A stretch of 64,000 bases of DNA from Leptospira wolbachii serovar Codice str. CDC (lineage in GTDB: Bacteria > Spirochaetota > Leptospiria > Leptospirales > Leptospiraceae), in contig NZ_AOGZ02000008.1 of NCBI RefSeq assembly GCF_000332515.2, positions 62,001 through 126,000 on the forward strand, given 5' to 3'. The notes beneath the pieces are model-generated. The model saw only the letters and a list, made by a program, of their open reading frames with translations. It searched no databases and was not told the DNA's origin. The first letter of the stretch is position 1. The number at the start of each line of letters is the position of its first letter. Positions 42,073-51,657 of this stretch are shown here, one piece after another. Position numbers and translations under genes: made by a program.

Positions 42073-43257
42073 CTGGATTTCCTTTGCCGCCTTTTTGGAT
42101 GCATTTGTAGTTCCCAGTTCCCTTTCTTTTGCGTCTCGAAGGATTCCTTTCATTTTATTTCTTAATTTTGTATTAGATAAAATCTTCCATGCCTCTTGGA
42201 AAATATACTTCGGTTGGCATTCATTTTGCGTAATTTCCCGACAGACTTCCTGCCCAGATAGAATATTGGCAAGACCTATAAATTTTGACCTCATCAACAA
42301 AGATCCGAGAAGATAAGTAAACAGACTCACTTTATAGAGAATCACCATCGGGGTTTCAAAATACAATCCTTCCAAAGTGGCTGTTCCTGAGGCTATGAGA
42401 AGTAAGTCGCTTGTTTCCATCACTCGCAGGGATGCATTCCATAGGTAATGGATTTGGATATCGGGATGGATTTGTTTTAAGGAATCAATTTTTTCCAAAA
42501 GGAAGGTTTCTTCTTTGGCATTGATATTCGGGAGAAGAAAAACAATCTTCTTTTTCTCTAACTTACATTGTTCGTGGAGAAGGGCCGCAGTCCCAAGAAT
42601 GGGATCAATGAGCCTACGAATTTCCCCTTTTCTGGAACCAGGAAGGAGTCCTACTGTATAACCATGGTGGGAATCAGGAAGTTTCTCCGTGATCACAGGT
42701 TCTTTTTTTAGTTTTTCTGGAATCCGTTTGGTGATGGGATGGCCCACAAATTTTGCGTTCACACCATATTCGGTATAAATTTCTTCCTCGAATTGGAAGA
42801 GGGTAAGCATAAGCGCTATCTGTTCTTTGATAAAATAAATGCGGTTGAATTTCCAGGCCCAGATTTGAGGAGATACATAAAATACTGTGGGAATGCCTCG
42901 TAACTTTAACTCTTTCGCCAAACGTAAGTTAAATCCTGGATAATCAATTAAAATGGCGAGTTTGGTTGGTCGGCGTTCCGTTTCGTCTAAAACGCGGTAG
43001 AAAATCTTTTTTAAGAAACTATATTTTTTTAAAGCTTCCGAAAATCCAATCACACTGAGATGTTCCAGTTCTTCCATGGAATCAAGTCCGTGTTCGATCA
43101 TTCCTTCCCCACCAATTCCATAGAATTTATATTCTGGTTCGAGGATTGCGAGCTCTTGTAATAGATCAGCTCCGAGTAAATCGCCGGAATGTTCGCCGGC
43201 AATGACTAGGATATTTTTGTCTGACTCATGTAGATGGGATTTTTTTTTGGTTACCAT
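42046..43257 (-). CDS. lpxB: Lipid-A-disaccharide synthase
   Basis: A 403-residue glycosyltransferase of the GT19 family that condenses UDP-diacylglucosamine with lipid X to make the lipid A disaccharide on the inner membrane face. Family signatures are seen: VIAGEHSGDLLGADL, GIGGEGM, YVSPQIWAWK, VGHPI, LLPGSRKGEI and ASGTATLE. Length is normal. Its start overlaps the 3' end of lpxI by 32 bases; its stop overlaps the convergent small lipoprotein gene. Confidence 0.95.
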   Translation of the reverse strand: MVTKKKSHLHESDKNILVIAGEHSGDLLGADLLQELAILEPEYKFYGIGGEGMIEHGLDSMEELEHLSVIGFSEALKKYSFLKKIFYRVLDETERRPTKLAILIDYPGFNLRLAKELKLRGIPTVFYVSPQIWAWKFNRIYFIKEQIALMLTLFQFEEEIYTEYGVNAKFVGHPITKRIPEKLKKEPVITEKLPDSHHGYTVGLLPGSRKGEIRRLIDPILGTAALLHEQCKLEKKKIVFLLPNINAKEETFLLEKIDSLKQIHPDIQIHYLWNASLRVMETSDLLLIASGTATLEGLYFETPMVILYKVSLFTYLLGSLLMRSKFIGLANILSGQEVCREITQNECQPKYIFQEAWKILSNTKLRNKMKGILRDAKERELGTTNASKKAAKEIQSLLRTLSN

Positions 43258-44092
43258 TGAGAACCTTACTTCCGCTTTTTCCTACAACACAAAAGTTTAA
43301 CTTATGTTTGGTTGCAAATTCGATCACTGCTTTTGGATCCACTACTAAAGTTTCACCTTCCCTAATGCAAAGTGTTTTACAACCACTCTCGAGCATGACT
43401 TGGAAGGTGTGTATTCCTATGGTCGGGAGGTCAAAACGATTGTCTTGTTTGGCTTTAGGGCTTTTACAAACAACGGCACCACCTTTCTTTTTGGTATACA
43501 CTCCACCTCGTTTGATAGTTTCATCTGTCCCTTCTACTGCCTCCACGGCAATGACGGATTCGTCACAGACAACAACCATTTGGCCAATGTCTAAATCGGC
43601 CATTTTTTCAGCGTAGAACATCCCAAAGTCGATATCCTTTAATTCTTGGGAACTAAACTTTTTAGGGGTGTAACGACCTTCTGGAAGCAGTAAGGATTGT
43701 AAGTAGATCTTTTGGGAGATGACTTTAACACCCATGGCTTCAAACTCATCGGCTATGGCAAGAAAGATGGGGTAGTCGTTTCGGTTGATGGTGCGAGCAA
43801 GGATGGCCAGGGCTTTTAGATCGAATTTTAGCTTTTGAAAGAGTAGGTCTTTGCGAACTTTCCCAAGCATCAAAATACGGGTGATTTTTTCTTTTTGAAT
43901 GGTTTTTAGAATTTTGCCAACTTGGGTGATGTGGACCGGAATTGTACGTGCACTGTGTTCTCTCGGAGTGAAGTCCGATTCTATAAGTCCAAGAAATAAG
44001 GGATCCTCACCGGCAAGAAGTGCTTCTGTCATACCAATATGGGGAAGTTCCCCACCACCAGCGATAATGGCTAATCGGCCTTTGGGTGCCAA
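43226..44092 (-). CDS. lpxI: UDP-2,3-diacylglucosamine pyrophosphatase LpxI
   Basis: A 288-residue LpxI (formerly DUF1009) protein that hydrolyses UDP-2,3-diacylglucosamine to lipid X, the step before LpxB; it replaces LpxH. Family sequences LAIIAGGGELPHI at the N-terminus and VCDESVIAVEAVEGTDE in the catalytic C-terminal domain are intact. Adjacent, overlapping lpxB takes its product, so the pairing makes metabolic sense. The FmdB-type gene is nine bases upstream. Confidence 0.93.
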   Translation of the reverse strand: MAPKGRLAIIAGGGELPHIGMTEALLAGEDPLFLGLIESDFTPREHSARTIPVHITQVGKILKTIQKEKITRILMLGKVRKDLLFQKLKFDLKALAILARTINRNDYPIFLAIADEFEAMGVKVISQKIYLQSLLLPEGRYTPKKFSSQELKDIDFGMFYAEKMADLDIGQMVVVCDESVIAVEAVEGTDETIKRGGVYTKKKGGAVVCKSPKAKQDNRFDLPTIGIHTFQVMLESGCKTLCIREGETLVVDPKAVIEFATKHKLNFCVVGKSGSKVLNGNQKKIPST

Positions 44093-44101
44093 AGAGAGAC
44101 C

Positions 44102-44341
44102 TTAAGGAGTTCCTGAATCGCTACTGCCAGTCGAAGGCGGAGTGGAACCAGAGTCGGTTTTTTTGTAATCGGTTACGTAAAATCCAGATCCCTTAAAGAT
44201 GATTCCTGCACTGGCTGAAATTCGGCGTTCGACAGTTCCTTTTTTTCCACAGAGGCACTCTGTGAGTGCATCATCTTTCATTGACTGAACGTGTTCAAAG
44301 TCTTTTCCGCATGTATTACAATGGTAATCGTAGGTAGCCAT
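44102..44341 (-). CDS. FmdB-type zinc ribbon protein
   Basis: A 79-residue regulatory-type protein. The start is set at ATG 44341 (MATYDYHCNTCGKDFEH), the usual FmdB/CxxC_CxxC_SSSS N-terminus; an in-frame ATG 36 bases upstream is less likely. Paired cysteines CNTC and CLCG form a zinc ribbon. The C-terminal tail is Ser/Thr/Gly/Pro rich (DSGSTPPSTGSSDSG). Function is not defined; some members are annotated as putative regulatory proteins. It lies between lpxI and the SH3 protein. Confidence 0.85.
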   Translation of the reverse strand: MATYDYHCNTCGKDFEHVQSMKDDALTECLCGKKGTVERRISASAGIIFKGSGFYVTDYKKTDSGSTPPSTGSSDSGTP

Positions 44342-44351
44342 AGTTCCCCCT

Positions 44352-45806
44352 CTAATGGATTCCTGTTCTAATTTCAAAGAGTATCACTTGTTCCCTGTTC
44401 GGTTCTTTTGCTAGTGGGAGACAAATTTCCCAGGAATAACCGCCCGATGAAAGGGCAGATTCATCCAAAGGAAAAGAATGGATGGACTGGATGAGTCCCG
44501 TATTTCGTCTCCAAAGACTTGCGTTCCATTTGTCCCCTTTGCGAGATCCAATGTGTAAGGACAGGTTTTCTCTTCTTTTTTCACCGTCTAGGACATATCG
44601 ATTTTTATTTACCCAAATGGATTCTTTATCCAAAGAGATAGAATAGGCTAGGTGATCCTTGTTTTCGTAATTTAGGTGGAGCTCTAAAAAAGAGATAGGG
44701 AGATTGGAGTCTGTAGGTTGGAAGGAAAACTCAAAGTAGTTTTTGTCACCTGCGAGTTTTTTACAAATTCTCTGTAAACCTTTTGATTCTTTAGTTAGAC
44801 CATAGATCGGAAATCCTGTCTCGCCTGAGATACGAACCGAGTCTCTGGGAATATAATCACCAAAGAAGGTGGCAGGGATTTGGGTTCCATTCCAACCTTC
44901 AAAATCGATCCGAACCTCATTTTCGCTAGACTTAAATCGTTTTTCCAATTCTGCAATGAGAGTGGGGTTGGGAGGAACCTCTGTTAAAAATCCAGAAAAA
45001 ATCCATGCGGATCTTTGTAGGTTAGGAAAGTAACATCTCTTCCAATGTCCGGAACTACCGGCAATGGTTTCTGTACCTGCATCTTCTTCTAAACAGATTG
45101 CCTGTTCAGGTTCCGTGATTTTTCCCACTTCGGAGTTCTCGCGGCCTGGTCCACTACGAAGGTTGACATTTTTTCCTCGTAAAATCGCTGTTTGGTGGAA
45201 GAGATTGGTATTTGTTGTATTGGCTAAAAAATGTAAACTTTGTAATAAAAATTCAGATTCAATCTCTCCAATGGGTTCAAAAGGAAAACTAAGTAGGTTT
45301 GTGAGAGCACGGCTAAACCGATCTTCCATTCCGCGTGGATCTTCCAGAATGAGTTTTAGGAGCAGGTTTGTCACTTCTGGTTTGGGAATTGGCTTAGTGA
45401 GTGTCACAATCTTTGTGATGAGAGCTCTTTTGTAACCGTCACCATGTTTTTTTAAATTGGGAAGGTATGGATCCTGAATATGGTAATAGGTTCCACGAGT
45501 GGTTTCCCATTCTGCAAGTTTGGTTTCCGAACGTGATTGGAAAAAGGATTGAAGCTCTTTGGTTGTTTCCTTCTCGTTCAATTTTTTTTCCAATTGAGAG
45601 ATGGTTTCGGAAAGGATGGTGAGTTCTAATTCACTGGAGGGAATTTCTTTCTCCTGATAAAGTCCAAGGACTTTGAGATAGGATTCCGATTGGTAGAGGT
45701 CGTAGGCTTTGTCTTCTCTCTCTCGAAAGTCAACAAAGGCATAAGTAACAAGGGCGATAAAAAGAAAAACTAGGCTAAAAGCAAGAAATACACGGGAGCG
45801 TATCAA
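44352..45806 (-). CDS. Membrane-anchored protein with bacterial SH3 domain
   Basis: A 484-residue protein with one N-terminal membrane helix (residues 5-25: RVFLAFSLVFLFIALVTYAFV), a helical middle region, and an SH3b domain around residues 208-275 (GKNVNLRSGPGRENSEVGKI). The C-terminal 200 residues are beta-rich, with no recognised domain but a repeated YxxDKESIWVNKNR type strand pattern. SH3b often binds cell-wall peptides, so a periplasmic role is likely. It follows the TolC-like gene by 21 bases. Confidence 0.75.
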   Translation of the reverse strand: MIRSRVFLAFSLVFLFIALVTYAFVDFREREDKAYDLYQSESYLKVLGLYQEKEIPSSELELTILSETISQLEKKLNEKETTKELQSFFQSRSETKLAEWETTRGTYYHIQDPYLPNLKKHGDGYKRALITKIVTLTKPIPKPEVTNLLLKLILEDPRGMEDRFSRALTNLLSFPFEPIGEIESEFLLQSLHFLANTTNTNLFHQTAILRGKNVNLRSGPGRENSEVGKITEPEQAICLEEDAGTETIAGSSGHWKRCYFPNLQRSAWIFSGFLTEVPPNPTLIAELEKRFKSSENEVRIDFEGWNGTQIPATFFGDYIPRDSVRISGETGFPIYGLTKESKGLQRICKKLAGDKNYFEFSFQPTDSNLPISFLELHLNYENKDHLAYSISLDKESIWVNKNRYVLDGEKRRENLSLHIGSRKGDKWNASLWRRNTGLIQSIHSFPLDESALSSGGYSWEICLPLAKEPNREQVILFEIRTGIH

Positions 45807-45827
45807 AAGAATCCTCCCGTTTTAGTC

Positions 45828-47369
45828 TTAAAGATTTTCAGGTAGGAGCTTGGATCTTTCCACTCCGTATTCTTCAAACAAAGCATTTTTGGCAACATAG
45901 TATCTGTGTAAATTGATGTTGTAATCTACTTTGACTCGGACAAGTGACAACTGGTCTTGCACATGAGTATCCAAAGCATTTTTGACTGCGAGTGCATTGA
46001 AACTTCCTTGTTGGAAGGAACGTAACACTCCATTGTAATACTTTTTAGATTCGTCTTCAGTGCGTTTTGCATTTTCCAATACCTGGTAGGAAGCCTTTAA
46101 GATATCAATCCGTGTTTTAACATCATCAGAAACTGCTTTCACGAGGTCTGCTTCTTCCAAAGAAACTTGGCGTTTTTGGATTTCTGCATCGCGGATTCCG
46201 GCCTTCACTCCCTTATCCATAATCGGATAAGAAAGGTCAAGGGAACCTTGCATTACGGGATATTGGTAAGAAAATACTCCATGACGGTTATCAGAATAGT
46301 TGTTTTGTGGACTAATCGTATTTTGCGCTTGGTATCCGTAAGTGCCCGCAGCTTTTAAGGATGGGAGCGCTTCATTTTTAGCAGTTTTCATCGAAAGTTC
46401 TGCATTTTCTTTTTTTCGGACGATGGCACGGAAATCTGCTCTGTGTTTGTATGCGTAATCGATATCGGCTTGGTAGTCCAACTTCGTAGGAAGAGATTCC
46501 GAAAGAGGTGTTGTCTTTTGGAAGATGGTATCTTCTGGAAGGTTGAGAGAACGAATGAGTTTACGGCGAGCCTCTTCTCTTTCTGCACTTGCTTGTGCCA
46601 TTTGTCCTTCCACTTGAGAGAGAAGGGCATTCCATTGGTTGACTTCAAAACTTTCAGAAAGCCCAAGTCCTTGTTTGCGGATGGTAAGATCCCGAACATT
46701 CTTTGTGTTTTTTAAAAGTTGTTCGAAGGTTTGGTATCCAGATTCTTTCACAGAGTAATTCCAATAATCTACAAGAGTGGCAACCACTTTACTTGCGACT
46801 TGGTCTTCCATTTGCTCCCGCAAAATCTCTGTTTGGTTTTCTAGGATTTTTTCCATATTTCTTTCATTAGCACCAAAGGCATTTTTTAGTAAATCCTGGG
46901 CAATGGTTACGGAAAGAGTATCTGTATATAACGGAGGAAGGCCGAGAGCTGTAAATCCCGCAGGAGTTTTGTTCGGATCTTCAAAAGCGTTCGAGTCAAA
47001 ACGTTGTGACTTTGCTTCTAACTTAAAATACGTTCCTGTTGTGAAGAGTTTTTCTAACCCAGCACTATAGGTATTGGTTTGGGTTTTAGTTCCCGTAAAG
47101 ATATTGTTTTGGTTGAAAGGGAATTGTTTTTGATCCAATTCCGCTTTGGAAAGAGCTCGCCAAGAATACTTTCCCTCATATTTCATAAGAGAAGAATCTG
47201 CTTTTGCTAACTCCAAACGGGCCTGCATGACCTCGCGGTTGTTTTCAATGGCATACTTGACTGCATCTTGTAAGCTAAGTGTAAATCCCTTATCTCCAGA
47301 TTCCGCAGCCAATAGGCCGACGGAAACGAGGAGGATCAATGTACTTGAAACCCATGAACGTTGTTCCAT
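45828..47369 (-). CDS. TolC-family outer membrane efflux protein
   Basis: A 513-residue exported protein. A signal peptide (about 1-22) precedes two OEP repeats of the TolC fold, visible as long coiled-coil helices and beginning FTLSLQDAVKYAIENNREVMQARLEL, the OEP start signature. It should form a trimeric outer membrane channel. No inner membrane pump or membrane fusion protein is next to it, so its partner system is unknown. It is downstream of sucD by 57 bases. Confidence 0.88.
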   Translation of the reverse strand: MEQRSWVSSTLILLVSVGLLAAESGDKGFTLSLQDAVKYAIENNREVMQARLELAKADSSLMKYEGKYSWRALSKAELDQKQFPFNQNNIFTGTKTQTNTYSAGLEKLFTTGTYFKLEAKSQRFDSNAFEDPNKTPAGFTALGLPPLYTDTLSVTIAQDLLKNAFGANERNMEKILENQTEILREQMEDQVASKVVATLVDYWNYSVKESGYQTFEQLLKNTKNVRDLTIRKQGLGLSESFEVNQWNALLSQVEGQMAQASAEREEARRKLIRSLNLPEDTIFQKTTPLSESLPTKLDYQADIDYAYKHRADFRAIVRKKENAELSMKTAKNEALPSLKAAGTYGYQAQNTISPQNNYSDNRHGVFSYQYPVMQGSLDLSYPIMDKGVKAGIRDAEIQKRQVSLEEADLVKAVSDDVKTRIDILKASYQVLENAKRTEDESKKYYNGVLRSFQQGSFNALAVKNALDTHVQDQLSLVRVKVDYNINLHRYYVAKNALFEEYGVERSKLLPENL

Positions 47370-47423
47370 ACTGTTAATTCAGACTCCTCATTCCCTTTGA
47401 ATAGCTGTTTTTTTTGAGGCAAA

Positions 47424-47440
47424 CCCTTATTTTTTAAGGG
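47424..47440 (-). terminator. Weak hairpin overlapping the sucD stop
   Basis: On the minus strand CCCTTA and TAAGGG flank a five-base A-rich loop (47424-47440) and include the sucD stop codon. The following sequence is TTTGCCTC, so the U tract is poor. It may weakly terminate or stabilise the sucD end, but this is not strong evidence. Confidence 0.25.
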
Positions 47441-48317
47441 CTTGTTTCATTTTATCGCCTACTTCCCCAATATGTGCACAGATGCTGATTCCAGCGTCTT
47501 TCATTGCAGCAATTTTAGAAGTGGCAGTTCCCATGCCCCCGGAAATGATCGCACCGGCATGACCCATACGTTTTCCTGGAGGAGCTGTTTGGCCGGCAAT
47601 AAAACCAACCACTGGTTTTTTTACATGGGCTTTGATGTAAGCTGCGGCTTCTTCTTCCGAAGTTCCACCGATCTCACCAATCACAACGATTCCTTCAGTG
47701 TCCGGGTCTTCATTTAAGAGGCGAACTGCTTCTACGTGGTTCATTCCGGGAACAGGGTCTCCTCCGATTCCAATACAAGTGGACTGGCCAAGGCCTGCCG
47801 CAGTAAGGGAAGCAACGGATTCATAAGTCAAAGTTCCTGAACGAGAAACGATACCAATGTTTCCAGGAGTGTGGATAAAACCTGGCATAATTCCCATCTT
47901 TACATTGTAGCGAGGGTTGATCACACCGGGGCAGTTTGGTCCTACCAGTTTCGTTTTAGAATTACGAAGCACACTGTATACTTTTAGCATATCGTGAGTA
48001 GGAATTCCTTCCGTGATACAAACTACGAGTGGGATCTCAGCAAAGATTCCTTCCAAAATCGCATCAGCTGCGAAAGGAGGGGGAACAAAGATCACGGCAG
48101 CGTTCGCACCGTCTTGGATCATTGCATCTTTGATGGTGTTACGAACAGGAGCAGTTTTTCCTGTTTCGGAAGTCCAGATCTGGCCACCTTTGCCTGGAGT
48201 GACTCCGGCAACTACTTTTGTACCATATTCCAACATTTGAGTCGCATGAAAGGATCCTTCCTTACCGGTGATCCCTTGGACGACTACTCTTGTGTTTTCA
48301 TCAACTAATACAGCCAT
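47427..48317 (-). CDS. sucD: Succinyl-CoA ligase, alpha subunit
   Basis: A 296-residue CoA-binding subunit of the TCA-cycle enzyme making ATP or GTP from succinyl-CoA. The Rossmann start ([26 protein letters not shown]), the [10 protein letters not shown] motif and the histidine-containing [10 protein letters not shown], where the phosphohistidine is expected, are intact. Paired with sucC 12 bases upstream, the normal order. The TolC-like gene follows after 57 bases. Confidence 0.96.
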   Translation of the reverse strand: MAVLVDENTRVVVQGITGKEGSFHATQMLEYGTKVVAGVTPGKGGQIWTSETGKTAPVRNTIKDAMIQDGANAAVIFVPPPFAADAILEGIFAEIPLVVCITEGIPTHDMLKVYSVLRNSKTKLVGPNCPGVINPRYNVKMGIMPGFIHTPGNIGIVSRSGTLTYESVASLTAAGLGQSTCIGIGGDPVPGMNHVEAVRLLNEDPDTEGIVVIGEIGGTSEEEAAAYIKAHVKKPVVGFIAGQTAPPGKRMGHAGAIISGGMGTATSKIAAMKDAGISICAHIGEVGDKMKQALKK

Positions 48318-48329
48318 GTTTTATAGTTC

Positions 48330-49499
48330 CTATTTTTTGATTAGGGAGACAATTTTGTCTGCCGCGTCACGGAGTCCTTCCACTCCAACAATATTCATTC
48401 CGGATTCGTTCAGGATTTTTTTCCCTTCTTCTGCATTGGTTCCTTTCAAACGAACCACTACTGGAACCGATACATTTACCTTTTTGGTTGCTTCGATAAT
48501 TCCCACAGCCACTCGGTCACAACGAACGATACCACCAAATACGTTTACAAAAATACCTTTAACGTTTGGATCAGAAAGGATAAGACGAAAGCCATTTTCT
48601 ACAGTAGTAGGGTTCGCTCCACCTCCGACATCCAAGAAGTTTGCAGGTTCAGCACCAGCTAACTTAACGATATCCATAGTTGCCATCGCAAGACCGGCCC
48701 CATTTACCATACATCCGATGTTACCATCTAACTTTACGTAGTTGAGGTTGTATTCTTTTGCTTTTACTTCATACGGATCTTCTTCAGTGATGTCACGAAG
48801 AGCTTCGTTTTCAGGGTGGCGATAAAGAGCGTTTTCATCCAAGTCCATCTTGCAGTCACCTGCGATGATTTCGTTTTGTTTAGTCAGGATGAGTGGGTTG
48901 ATCTCGAGTAGAGCGGCATCTTCTTTGATGTATGCGTTGTAAACGGAGTTTACAAGAGCTGTGAAGGATTTTTGTGCTTCCGTTGGAATTCCTAAAGCGA
49001 ATGCGAGTTCACGCACTTGCGAACCTTGGATTCCGATTCCTGGATCAATTTGAATTTTGATGATTTTTTCTGGATGAGTCTCTGCAACTTCTTCGATTTC
49101 CATTCCACCTTCGGTAGAAGCCATAATGATGGTTTTGCGGAAAGCGCGATCGAGTAGGATGGAAAGGTAGTATTCCTTTGCAATTTCAAGACCTTGTTCC
49201 AAATAAACTTTGAGAACTTTTTTTCCTTCTTCACCGGTTTGAGGGGTGATGAGTTGCATTCCTAGGATTCTTTCCGCTGCTGCTTTGGCATCCTCTTTGG
49301 TTTTGGCGACTTTGACCCCGCCACCTTTTCCTCGTCCACCAGCGTGGATTTGGGCTTTCACCACCACTACGGGTGATTTTTGGACAACTTCGCTATATGC
49401 CTTTTCGAAATCACCGACTGTGTCGATGACCTTTCCGAAGGGAACGTTGGCATTGTGTCTACGTAGGATTTCTTTGGCCTGGTATTCGTGGACTTTCAT
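48330..49499 (-). CDS. sucC: Succinyl-CoA ligase, beta subunit
   Basis: A 389-residue ATP-grasp subunit with the nucleotide site. The start is taken at ATG 49499 ([20 protein letters not shown]), the family N-terminus, rather than an in-frame codon 36 bases upstream; AAGGAA lies in the expected position. ATP-grasp residues [20 protein letters not shown] and CDRVAVG near the end are intact. The upstream leader contains a perfect hairpin. It heads the sucCD pair. Confidence 0.96.
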   Translation of the reverse strand: MKVHEYQAKEILRRHNANVPFGKVIDTVGDFEKAYSEVVQKSPVVVVKAQIHAGGRGKGGGVKVAKTKEDAKAAAERILGMQLITPQTGEEGKKVLKVYLEQGLEIAKEYYLSILLDRAFRKTIIMASTEGGMEIEEVAETHPEKIIKIQIDPGIGIQGSQVRELAFALGIPTEAQKSFTALVNSVYNAYIKEDAALLEINPLILTKQNEIIAGDCKMDLDENALYRHPENEALRDITEEDPYEVKAKEYNLNYVKLDGNIGCMVNGAGLAMATMDIVKLAGAEPANFLDVGGGANPTTVENGFRLILSDPNVKGIFVNVFGGIVRCDRVAVGIIEATKKVNVSVPVVVRLKGTNAEEGKKILNESGMNIVGVEGLRDAADKIVSLIKK

Positions 49500-49523
49500 G
49501 GATTTCCTTATGTCATTGGTACG

Positions 49524-49544
49524 TCCGTAGGGCAAACCTACGGA
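49524..49544. repeat. Perfect inverted repeat in the sucC leader
   Basis: TCCGTAGG (49524-49531) and CCTACGGA (49537-49544) form a perfect eight-base stem with a five-base loop, about 25 bases upstream of the sucC ATG. It is not followed by a T tract on either strand, so it is not a clear terminator. A second short inverted repeat at 52983-53002 shares the same seven-base arm. Confidence 0.6.
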
Positions 49545-49665
49545 TCACTAAGGTAAGCCTCGGGGGTTGGGGGAGATTGTCAAGACCGAATGGGTGGTTC
49601 TACTGATGCAAACTGTGGGAACGGAAAATTCTTGGATGTTGAAGTTTTAAGCAAAAAAGAAACAA

Positions 49666-51579
49666 CTATATGGGAGCAGACTCGTTTGGATTTTCTGGGA
49701 AAAGGACCGTGAACGTAGAGCCCATTCCTTCCGTGCTTTGGACTGAGATGGTCCCCCCGAGAACCTCTACTTGGGATTTGGTGATAAACAGTCCGATCCC
49801 ACGTGCGTCTTCGTTTTTATGAAAGGTCTTAAACATACCAAAGATTTTGTTACCGTGTTTTTCTAAATCAATTCCCAGGCCGTTGTCTTCTACAGTGAGT
49901 TGCACTTGGCCAGCTTTCTTTTTTGCGCTGATTCGAATAAATGCTCCATTCTTTAAACGTACATATTTGATCGCATTAGAAACTAAGTTTAAGAGGATAC
50001 TTTCCAAGTATACAGGAATGATTTTGAGTTCTAAATGATCTTCGATTTCCAAAAACAATTGGATATTTCGCGATTCGATGGACCCTTTTAGAATGTTTAA
50101 AGTTTTTTGAACTTCACTATTGATTGAACAAATCTCCATTGGTTTGTTTAACATCTGGTTGATGGAAATGATATCATTCAAATGAGTGATGGTTTCGTTC
50201 AATTTGTCAGAAGATGCATGTAACATGTTCACAATGTTTCTTCGTTCCTCCTCAGAAGGATTTTCTTCTAGTAAATCAATGAGAGATGTAAAGTTAGAGG
50301 AGTGTTGGCGGATGTTATGGGAGACAATATAGGCAAAGTTTTGTAAACGACTGTTTTGGATTCCTGTAAAGTGGAGCATACGGTTTGTGTTTTCCAAAGC
50401 CTCTACTTCTTCAGTAATATCGAATCGAATGGATAAAAATGATTCTATAGAATCATTTTTATCATATAAAGGATGAATGAATGTTTGTAACCAAAAGAAA
50501 TTTCCTTGTTTGGATTGGTTCCGAATCACTCCTTCCCATGGGAGTCCTGATAAAATGTCTTTCCACATCTTTTCCCAAAATTCTTTCGGATGAAATTTGG
50601 AATTTAATTTTCTATGATCAGAACCTAAAAGTTCTTTTTCCGAATAACCAGAAATTTGGATAAACTTTTTGTTAGCTCTCAGGATGGTTCCTTTAGTATC
50701 GGCAACACTCACTATCGCTGACCGTTCAATGGCATCAAGGATTGCTTTTAGTTTTCTATTCTTTAATTCAATTGTATTTTGTGTGTTTTTGAATTCTGTA
50801 ATGTCAAGAAAACTTGCAGTAGCACCTTCTAGTTTTCCATCAGCGTTGTAAAGTGGGGAGGCATTGACACTAAGCCATTTGACTTTTTCTCCATCAGCTA
50901 TGATCCCATGTTCGCAGTTGTAAACCGTTTGTTGGTTTCCAAGTGCTAGGGTTAGTGGTAGCTCTTCTGCGGGAAAAGGATTACCATCCTCACGAATCTG
51001 TCGCCAATCCTTAGAGGTAAAGTATTTGTTTTCGATCTTGTCGATACTCAGCGAAAGGATATTGGCAGCACTATCATTTGCATAAATGATTTGTCCTTGC
51101 AGATTAACAACCACCACTCCATTAATCATTGTTTTTAAAACACGATCTAATTGTGATTCATTTTCGCGAAAAGTTTTTTCAGCAAACGATAGTTCTGTGA
51201 CATCTTCGAACAAGAAGAAAAAATAATTGTCTGAAAGTTGTTTCGCTAGTAACGAATAGACCTTTCGAGATTCAGATATTTGATCGGATAAAAGCTCTGC
51301 ATTTAAATAAATAGGAGAACCATTTTCCTTGGATATATCTGAGAGGATATGGGAAAGTACACCTTCTTTCTGTAAGTTGGGGAGTAATTCTTTTACTGTA
51401 AGTGGATTTTCTGGTTGCGATTGAAATTCGATAAAAGATTTTGCGAGCGTATTTGCATAAATTAACTTACTTTCTAAGGAAAAATCTAATGTCGGGGACT
51501 CGAAGACAAACACTCCGAAAGGAAGTTTGTCTGCAAAGAGAACAAAGGACGAATGACTGTTTTGATTAAATGATTCCAT
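49666..51579 (-). CDS. Multi-PAS sensor histidine kinase
   Basis: A 637-residue soluble kinase; the start is set at ATG 51579 (MESFNQNSHSS) rather than an upstream codon. Three PAS domains are seen: about residues 20-130 (LIYANTLAKS), 145-265 (VVNLQGQIIYANDSAANIL) and 275-395 (TKGTILRANKKFIQISGYSEKELLG, followed by a PAC). The phospho-acceptor H-box is the variant SHNIRQHSSN, as in HisKA_2-like or phytochrome-type kinases, not HExxNP. HATPase boxes NLVSNAIKYV, EDNGLGID and ARGIGLFI are intact. No partner receiver gene is adjacent. Confidence 0.9.
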   Translation of the reverse strand: MESFNQNSHSSFVLFADKLPFGVFVFESPTLDFSLESKLIYANTLAKSFIEFQSQPENPLTVKELLPNLQKEGVLSHILSDISKENGSPIYLNAELLSDQISESRKVYSLLAKQLSDNYFFFLFEDVTELSFAEKTFRENESQLDRVLKTMINGVVVVNLQGQIIYANDSAANILSLSIDKIENKYFTSKDWRQIREDGNPFPAEELPLTLALGNQQTVYNCEHGIIADGEKVKWLSVNASPLYNADGKLEGATASFLDITEFKNTQNTIELKNRKLKAILDAIERSAIVSVADTKGTILRANKKFIQISGYSEKELLGSDHRKLNSKFHPKEFWEKMWKDILSGLPWEGVIRNQSKQGNFFWLQTFIHPLYDKNDSIESFLSIRFDITEEVEALENTNRMLHFTGIQNSRLQNFAYIVSHNIRQHSSNFTSLIDLLEENPSEEERRNIVNMLHASSDKLNETITHLNDIISINQMLNKPMEICSINSEVQKTLNILKGSIESRNIQLFLEIEDHLELKIIPVYLESILLNLVSNAIKYVRLKNGAFIRISAKKKAGQVQLTVEDNGLGIDLEKHGNKIFGMFKTFHKNEDARGIGLFITKSQVEVLGGTISVQSTEGMGSTFTVLFPENPNESAPI

Positions 51580-51657
51580 CGATTGTCTTCTTTCGCAGGC
51601 GGGCAACCTACATCCATCGGACGAATGGAACTTGGAAATTATGGGACAAGTTTGGGA

